Shown: piece by piece, positions 5,396 to 9,989 of the stretch
Numbering within the stretch: the first letter of the stretch is position 1
Layout of the letters: every line of letters begins with the position of its first letter
Origin: Nitrospira sp. UBA2083
Lineage (GTDB): Bacteria > Nitrospirota > Nitrospiria > Nitrospirales > Nitrospiraceae
Assembly (NCBI GenBank): GCA_002331625.1
Contig: DCZN01000114.1
Span: 1 to 9,989 of the forward strand
Length of the DNA stretch: 9,989 nucleotides
Reading direction: 5' to 3'
Translations under genes and position numbers: made by a program
The notes under the pieces: generated by a model
The model's database searches: none
What the model was told of the DNA's origin: nothing
Seen by the model: only the letters and a program-made list of their open reading frames with translations

Positions 5396-7942
5396 CTATT
5401 TCACCAAAGAATCGCCAATGGCCGGTACCATGAAGGCCTCCGTCTCGCAATTGGAGGCTCGGAACATTGGAACAATTTCTTTCAACTGTTCCAGCACTAG
5501 ATTGGCTTCATCATGGGAACTCGCTACCTCTAGCAGAGAGAGTTTTTCTCGAAACGCTTCAAAGTCAAGATGACTCGTTGTCCGGATTTGTAAAATCTTA
5601 TCAAGGGAAGAGCCCACCGCGACTTCCCCATCACCGACCAATTCTTCGTAGAGTTTTTCTCCGGGTCGGAGGCCTACGAATCGGATGGGGATATCCCGAC
5701 CCGGAACGAGGCCAGACAATCGAATGAGACTTCGAGCAATATCAAGCACTTTGATCTGCTCCCCCATATCGAGAATATAAATGTGCCCTTGCTCACCAAT
5801 TGTAGCCGCCTGAAGAACCAGCTGAACCGCTTCCGGAATGAGCATAAAGTATCGTCGTATTTCTGGGTGGGTAACCGTCACCGGCCCACCAGACCGAATC
5901 TGCTCCTGAAAGCGAGGCAAGACACTCCCACTACTCCCGAGAACATTACCGAACCGAACGAGCAGGAATCGCGTCTGGCTGGTTCTGGCGATATCCTGAA
6001 TGATGATCTCAGCCACCCGCTTTGTGGCTCCCATCACACTCGATGGGTTCACGGCTTTGTCGGTCGAGATGTGCACGAATTGCTCAACTCCGTACAAACT
6101 GGCAGTTTCTGCCGTAATACGGGTACCGATGCAATTGTTCTTCACCGCTTCAATGGGGTTTGCCTCCACCAGAGGAACATGCTTATGCGCCGCTGCATGG
6201 AACAAAATCTGAGGCCGGTGCCGTTCCAGCACAGCAGCGATCCGTTGAGCATCTGTCACATCCCCAATCAAAGGGAAAATGGGAAACGAGTATTTCCGGT
6301 CACCTAATTCCTTATGAATATTATAGAGGCTATTTTCGTGGCGCTCATACAGGAGCAATGCTGTAGGCTCAAACGAAGCTATTTGACGTGCCAACTCTGA
6401 ACCAATCGACCCACCGGCACCAGTGATCAAGACGCACTTGCCTCTGACCAACTCTCTCGTTGCATGATTATCGAGGTCGACAGGGGCACGTGACAGCAAG
6501 TCCGGAATCGAAATATTACGAATTTGACTCACAGCACTTTGATCTGTGAGGAGTTCCTCTTTACCAGGCAATGTCTTTATTGAGACATCGTATGGCTCCA
6601 GCTTAATAACAAGGTCTCGAAGGAACTCAGGTGTCGGATTGGGCATCGTCACGACAACGACTTCGGGCTTAAGCGTTTCCATAAGCTTGGGAATATCTTG
6701 CACAGTTCCCAATACTCGGACTCCGTGAATTCGTTGATTGAGAAGCAACACGTTGTCATCAACAAGTCCAATAGGTTGGCAGTTAAATACGCTACGAGTC
6801 TTCATCTCTCGTACAACTCGCTCACCGGAATCCCCCGCGCCAACTACCAGAACTCTCCGCTTTTTCTGAAAAACGACCTTGTCCCGCAAAACCCTCGAAG
6901 ACAATCTCACTCCGGCCAGAAATCCCACAATCAATATGGTGTCTATCGCGAATATGGAACGGGGATAACTGTAGATTCCCATCACCCAATAGACCCACAC
7001 CATGAATACAACTGTACTTATTAGGACACCCTTCAAGATATTTTGGAGATCCCAAAGACTCGTATACCTCCACAAACCCTCATTGAGTCCGAACAATGCA
7101 AAGGCAACCCCTCTCACAGCAACTAAGCCAAGCACCGTCTGCTCAAACGTGGTGAGTTCGCTGGCAGGAATGGTTCCGTCATACCTTAAGAAAAAGGCCA
7201 GGTAGTTAGACAAAATGATGAGTCCCACATCCAGCACGACGATCATCGGCCTCCGCCACCTGGTAATGAAGGAGGAAAAGGTCACCCATGGAGAGGCAAC
7301 AGAGGTCTCCACGGCAGCTTTGAGCTCCGGGAGTGTGAGAACCACCAGCGGAACCTTAGCGATGTGCAACAGCGTTTGAATGATAATGGCGAAATCGAGT
7401 CGCAAAGACATATGGCGGATATATAGCTTCGCGAGCCGTAGTTTTTCCGGAAGGATTTTGGATTGATATTCTTCTTCAGGATTTGACGAATGGGCGAGGA
7501 GCGCGGCTTCATCAATATACCTCAGTGACGCCAGATCCGTAATACCTGGCCGAACGGAGAGGACCTGAGCAAATTCAGAACGTGCACGTTCGACATAGTG
7601 AGGAACCTCAGGTCTTGGGCCCACAAAGCTCATATCGCCAACAAGGACATTCCACAACTGAGGTAATTCATCAAGTTTGAGCTTCCGCAGGACTTGACCC
7701 ATTCTCGTTACACGAGAGTCTTGACCGACGGTGAGAAGCGAACCGCCATTGGAACCACTGGCAATCATCGTGCGAAATTTTCGTATCGCGAACGGGCGAA
7801 ACCCCTGCCCTACACGAATCTGACTGAAAATCACTGGGCCTGGTGAGTCAAGCTTGACCAGAATGGAGATAACAGCCAAGAGCGGCACCGTGAAGATCAA
7901 CCCAAGAACTGCCAAACAAATATCAACGGCACGCTTCATCAC
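5396..7942 (-). CDS. Fusion: polyprenyl-phosphate phosphoglycosyl transferase + UDP-HexNAc 4,6-dehydratase (PglC-like/PglF-like)
   Basis: Two normally separate enzymes share one 848-residue chain. Residues 1-~195 are a monotopic bacterial sugar transferase: an N-terminal re-entrant hydrophobic helix with Pro20, LDSPGPVIFSQIRVGQG, KFRTM (55-59), the catalytic Asp91-Glu92 dyad in KLDELPQLWNVL, and SFVGPRPE. This family transfers a sugar-1-phosphate from UDP-sugar to polyprenyl phosphate. Residues ~225-848 are a long-form FlaA1/WbpM/PglF dehydratase: four membrane segments (~233-251, 267-286, 305-325, 329-346), a first Rossmann-like domain (VLVVGAGDSGERVV, 364-377), and an SDR domain with TGAGGSIG (507-514). 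Its catalytic set is Ser626/Asp628/Lys629, with Met637 and Lys641 (MGATK), the Ser-Met-Lys form known for this family. LRPGEKLYEEL (758-768) is the usual C-terminal signature. GTG 7940-7942 has AAGAGG eight bases upstream and overlaps the aminotransferase stop by four bases. An ATG follows directly at 7937-7939 and could be the true start. Neither half shows damage. Confidence 0.92.
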   Translation of the reverse strand: MMKRAVDICLAVLGLIFTVPLLAVISILVKLDSPGPVIFSQIRVGQGFRPFAIRKFRTMIASGSNGGSLLTVGQDSRVTRMGQVLRKLKLDELPQLWNVLVGDMSFVGPRPEVPHYVERARSEFAQVLSVRPGITDLASLRYIDEAALLAHSSNPEEEYQSKILPEKLRLAKLYIRHMSLRLDFAIIIQTLLHIAKVPLVVLTLPELKAAVETSVASPWVTFSSFITRWRRPMIVVLDVGLIILSNYLAFFLRYDGTIPASELTTFEQTVLGLVAVRGVAFALFGLNEGLWRYTSLWDLQNILKGVLISTVVFMVWVYWVMGIYSYPRSIFAIDTILIVGFLAGVRLSSRVLRDKVVFQKKRRVLVVGAGDSGERVVREMKTRSVFNCQPIGLVDDNVLLLNQRIHGVRVLGTVQDIPKLMETLKPEVVVVTMPNPTPEFLRDLVIKLEPYDVSIKTLPGKEELLTDQSAVSQIRNISIPDLLSRAPVDLDNHATRELVRGKCVLITGAGGSIGSELARQIASFEPTALLLYERHENSLYNIHKELGDRKYSFPIFPLIGDVTDAQRIAAVLERHRPQILFHAAAHKHVPLVEANPIEAVKNNCIGTRITAETASLYGVEQFVHISTDKAVNPSSVMGATKRVAEIIIQDIARTSQTRFLLVRFGNVLGSSGSVLPRFQEQIRSGGPVTVTHPEIRRYFMLIPEAVQLVLQAATIGEQGHIYILDMGEQIKVLDIARSLIRLSGLVPGRDIPIRFVGLRPGEKLYEELVGDGEVAVGSSLDKILQIRTTSHLDFEAFREKLSLLEVASSHDEANLVLEQLKEIVPMFRASNCETEAFMVPAIGDSLVK

Positions 7943-9096
7943 CGTCTGTTCCTCTTGATAAGGTCACGAACAATCCCAATCACATGATTGACCTCGTCCT
8001 CGGTCATCTTCGAGTACAACGGCAATGAGACGATTCGTTGGAACATCCTGCTAGCAACAGGGAAATTTTCTGGTCGATAGCCTCCCATGTCTCGATGATA
8101 GGGGTGCAAATGGAGCGGGATAAAATGCACGCTACATCCAACGCCAGCTTGCTGCAGTTGACGGATAAATTCATCGCGACCGATCTGCAGACGATCTATC
8201 TCCAATTGAATGACATACAGATGCCATGCATGTTGTACATGAGAAGCCGTTGGAGGACAGACGATCTCAGGAACATCTCGGAAGCCTTCCTGATACAGGG
8301 CAGCATATCGTTCGCGCCCTTTCCAAAAACGATCACACTTCTTCAATTGAGCTAAACCAAGCGCCGCAGCAATATCGGTCAGATTGTACTTAAATCCCGG
8401 CGAGAGGATCTCGTAATACCACGAACCTTGTGCAGAATAGCGATTCCATGCATCCCGACTGAGGCCATGCAAACTCATCATTCGCATCCGAGCTGCCCAC
8501 TCAGCATTATTTGTAGTAACCATTCCCCCTTCGCCGGTGGTAATATTCTTCGTCGCGTAAAACGAAAAACATGTCGCGTCAGAAATCCCGCCAATCATCT
8601 TGCCATGATATCGGGCCGGTAAAGCATGTGCTGCATCTTCAATCACATGTAACTTGTGAACCTGCGCGATCGCATGAATAGGTCTTAGGTCACACGGATG
8701 TCCAGCAAAATGGACGGGAATAATCGCCCTCGTTTTTTCGGTGATGGCCTGCTGGATACGATCTGTGTCGAGATTCAGCGTGTCTTGCACACAATCGATC
8801 AGGACTGGTCTCGCCTTGAAGTAGGTTACAACCTCTGCCGTGGCGGCGAAAGTCATCGTCGGGACCAGCACCTCATCCCCCTCACTCACGCCGGCCGCTT
8901 CGAGAGCAAGATGGAGAGCGGCCGTACAAGAATTAACGGCGATGGCATGTTCAGCTCCAACCATCGCGGCAAACTCCCGCTCGAACTCCCTCACCTTGGG
9001 GCCAGTCGTCAGCCACCCAGAGCGCAGAACATCCACTACTTCGCTTACCTCTTCTTCTCCAACATCAGACCTATGAAAGGGCAAGAAGTCTTTCAT
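7939..9096 (-). CDS. DegT/DnrJ/EryC1-family PLP-dependent UDP-4-keto-sugar aminotransferase
   Basis: This 385-residue protein is full length for the family. The phosphate-binding segment is NSCTAALHLAL (55-65). Asp154 in VIEDAAHA pairs with the PLP ring nitrogen. Lys183 in FSFYATKNITTGEGG is the Schiff-base lysine. GFKYNLTDIAAALG (234-247) is the conserved segment near the dimer interface. The opening DFLPFHRSDVGEEEV and SGWLTTGPKV resemble ArnB and related aminotransferases. With a 4,6-dehydratase translated next, the likely substrate is a UDP-4-keto-6-deoxy-HexNAc and the product a UDP-4-amino sugar (PglE/WbpE-like role); an ArnB-like substrate is the alternative, but no ArnA is visible. 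GAGGAG at 9105-9110 lies eight bases before ATG. Its stop overlaps the next start (GTGA), so the two genes are probably translationally coupled. It is the first gene of the operon visible here. Amino donor is probably glutamate, by family. Confidence 0.92.
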   Translation of the reverse strand: MKDFLPFHRSDVGEEEVSEVVDVLRSGWLTTGPKVREFEREFAAMVGAEHAIAVNSCTAALHLALEAAGVSEGDEVLVPTMTFAATAEVVTYFKARPVLIDCVQDTLNLDTDRIQQAITEKTRAIIPVHFAGHPCDLRPIHAIAQVHKLHVIEDAAHALPARYHGKMIGGISDATCFSFYATKNITTGEGGMVTTNNAEWAARMRMMSLHGLSRDAWNRYSAQGSWYYEILSPGFKYNLTDIAAALGLAQLKKCDRFWKGRERYAALYQEGFRDVPEIVCPPTASHVQHAWHLYVIQLEIDRLQIGRDEFIRQLQQAGVGCSVHFIPLHLHPYHRDMGGYRPENFPVASRMFQRIVSLPLYSKMTEDEVNHVIGIVRDLIKRNRR

Positions 9097-9306
9097 TCAC
9101 AGATCTCCTCAATGTGTTAAAGAGCGCTGCCCAACGAACCATACACTCTCCCACAACCGTGCGAAAGTGCAACCCTTACTTTGGGGGGATGTTGGGAAAC
9201 ATAGCCGATTCTGCAAGAGGTTCTACTGACTAAGTAACTTTACATTCTACACCATATACACCATCAAAAGCACTCAACGCTATCGTGGAATACCGAAATT
9301 AGAACT
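9097..9306. other. Upstream region of the polysaccharide operon, no gene
   Basis: This stretch lies between the aminotransferase start and the insertion-sequence relic, so the operon promoter should be here unless transcription comes from further right. On the minus strand a TAGAAT hexamer (around 9244-9249) is the best -10 candidate, but I find no matching -35 at 16-18 bp. I do not see a sigma-54 GG/GC pair. No RNA gene, hairpin terminator or open frame is evident. Confidence 0.4.
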
Positions 9307-9553
9307 TTATAATGGAGGAAGCCAAAGCCAGTTTGGTGTGATGCCACTGGCCGTGATGCCGTGCGTAGTGAGCTGCTGCTGATAGGGCCCTGCGGCATAT
9401 TGACTCCGGCGATCGGAGCGATGCAGGAGTCCCGTTGTGGGCTGCCGAGTCGTAAGCGCCATACGGAGGGCCTGTTTGGGTAGGATCCCTAGTCAAGCGT
9501 GGACCCATTGCCCAGCAGATGACCGCACGCGAGTAACAGATCCAGTACCTCAT
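9307..9553 (-). pseudogene. IS3-family orfB (DDE transposase) relic with internal deletions
   Basis: ATG 9551-9553 overlaps the orfA stop and reads MRYWI, then passes at once into CYSRAVICWAMGPRLTR, a part of the DDE domain that normally lies some 200 residues downstream. Most of the N-terminal half is therefore missing. After LTRD the frame shifts and continues QALRMALTTRQPTTGLLH and RSDRRSQYAAGPYQQQLT and THGITAS, the region around the second catalytic Asp (normally HSDRGSQY, here RSDRRSQY). The conserved MSRxGxCWDNA block and the catalytic Glu that should follow are absent; the frame instead reads GITPNWLWLPPL to a TAA at 9307-9309. At least two deletions and one frameshift, so it is not functional. 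Confidence 0.8.
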
Positions 9554-9780
9554 CGGGACTCCTTGGCAAAAAAACGACGCCGCACGTGGAAAAAATTCGG
9601 CTCCTGCTTCAGAACGGCATATTCTCGCCCCAACCACGCCAGCTCCTTCTATTTCGCCAGCATCGACTGACGTGTCTGGCCGTGGCTCTCGACCTGCTGC
9701 TCAGCCCACAAGCGGGACGGTAGATGGTCGGCAGCATTCAAGTCCCGGGCCACTTGCGCAACAGGCCGTACCGAGTCGCA

Positions 9781-9899
9781 TATGGGTCTATTGAATAATG
9801 AGAAACATGATGAGGTTTGAAAAATTGAACCATCATGAAATCAACGATTTGGGAATGTAATTTTCCCCCAATCGCAATATTCAACAGCTCCCATAACAA
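9781..9899. mobile_element. MITE-like insertion inside the orfA relic
   Basis: About 119 bp with no coding content splits the orfA remnant right after its GVRL residues. The left end reads TATGGGTCTATTGAATA (9781-9797). The right end holds the inverted counterpart TATTCAACAGCTCCCATA (9878-9895), an imperfect terminal repeat of 17-18 bp (TATGGG and TTGAATA match exactly). TCGCA occurs directly outside both ends (9776-9780 and 9900-9904) and fits a 5-bp target duplication; removing one copy and the insert restores the V-R-L codons of orfA. The right repeat sits four bases inside the duplication while the left one is flush, so the exact end is uncertain. An internal hairpin is listed separately. 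No matching full-length transposase is present. Confidence 0.55.
9806..9837. repeat. Internal hairpin of the MITE-like element
   Basis: CATGATGAGGTT (9806-9817) can pair with AACCATCATG (9828-9837) as a 10-bp stem with a two-base bulge, closed by the 10-base loop TGAAAAATTG. It is centred within the MITE-like element. No T-tract follows on the plus strand, so an intrinsic terminator is not supported. Confidence 0.5.
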
Positions 9900-9989
9900 T
9901 CGCACGCCTTCTGCCTTGAATTCTTCCCTGTTACGCCGACCAGTCTTGGTGGACATATGATCTTACTGACGTTGACCCCGTTCTGAGAC

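Larger units (their letters stand above)
9307..9956 (-). mobile_element. Decayed IS3-family insertion sequence
   Basis: Two overlapping coding remnants, in the usual IS3 order orfA then orfB on the minus strand, retain recognisable transposase sequence but carry stops, frameshifts and large deletions. An intact IS3-family element is about 1.2-1.5 kb; here the remains span about 650 bp including a foreign 119-bp insertion. I could not identify terminal inverted repeats or a target duplication for the IS itself. The right end may continue beyond the window. It is inactive and lies about 210 bp upstream of the aminotransferase gene. Confidence 0.8.
9550..9956 (-). pseudogene. IS3-family orfA (helix-turn-helix) relic, interrupted
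   Basis: From ATG 9954-9956 the frame reads MSTKTGRRNREEFKAEGVRL, the typical OrfA opening with a helix-turn-helix lead-in. It is then broken by an insertion (9781-9899). The continuation in another frame reads DSVRPVAQVARDLNAADHLP and LWAEQQVESHGQ, then LAK, a TAG stop, KELAWLGREYAVLKQEPNFF and finally RRFFAKESR before TGA at 9550-9552. FFAKESR-stop is the common OrfA ending, and the segment before it is a damaged form of the leucine-zipper ending (normally ELxxLRxENAxLKxERDILKKA). An ATG overlapping the stop (ATGA, 9550-9553) marks where orfB begins. Reconstruction across the insertion suggests a small extra deletion near the junction as well. Confidence 0.8.

Noticed and set aside
5467..7205. 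Plus-strand frames across the transferase-dehydratase gene
   Set aside because: They are antisense to the continuous fusion whose motifs span both halves.
9308..9313. TATAAT on the plus strand followed by GGAGGA
   Set aside because: It looks like a -10 box plus ribosome-binding site, but no start codon with a credible frame follows and the site falls in the end of the transposase relic.
1..9989. CRISPR arrays, tRNA or rRNA genes, replication origins
   Set aside because: I saw no regularly spaced direct repeats, tRNA-like cloverleaf sequence or rRNA signature on either strand when reading by eye; the only tandem periodicity is the protein-level NHL repeat.

Overview
The window looks like a chromosomal piece of a Gram-negative, free-living bacterium. 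The evidence is a secreted single-haem cytochrome c, a two-membrane-segment Wzz/Wzc-type polysaccharide co-polymerase, and a membrane-bound UDP-sugar dehydratase. The mix of NHL/fibronectin-type proteins, small secreted proteins and monohaem cytochromes resembles Nitrospira and its relatives, but that is an impression from gene style, not a proven assignment.

Layout. Positions 1-1586 (minus strand, running off the left edge) encode a protein with a fibronectin-type-III-like domain, six NHL repeats and a second fibronectin-type-III-like domain. Positions 1587-1865 are a divergent intergenic stretch. Three small plus-strand genes follow, each with a purine-rich ribosome-binding site: a 69-residue protein with a signal peptide or anchor, a 57-residue acidic protein, and a 172-residue exported cytochrome c. 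Positions 2997-9096 hold a minus-strand polysaccharide or glycoconjugate operon, read from right to left. Its genes are a DegT/DnrJ/EryC1 sugar aminotransferase, an 848-residue fusion of a phosphoglycosyl transferase with a FlaA1/PglF/WbpM-type UDP-sugar 4,6-dehydratase, and a 770-residue Wzz/Wzc-type co-polymerase with a P-loop domain. Upstream of the operon, 9307-9956 is a decayed IS3-family insertion sequence, and its orfA relic is itself interrupted by a roughly 119-bp MITE-like insertion.

How the genes fit together (inference from families). The dehydratase half of the fusion would make a UDP-4-keto-6-deoxy-HexNAc. The aminotransferase would turn this into a UDP-4-amino sugar. The phosphoglycosyl transferase half of the same fusion would then place a sugar phosphate on polyprenyl phosphate to start a surface glycan, and the Wzc-like protein would act in chain-length control or export. 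The fusion joins the first enzymatic step and the membrane-commitment step in one polypeptide, and the middle enzyme is translationally coupled to it. No acetyltransferase, flippase, polymerase or outer-membrane exporter is visible here.

Most notable points: the three-component sugar-initiation module; a co-polymerase ATPase domain whose Walker B aspartate position reads asparagine and which lacks a tyrosine tail; a nested mobile-element relic at the operon's upstream edge; and an NHL/FN3 protein whose best start gives no signal peptide.
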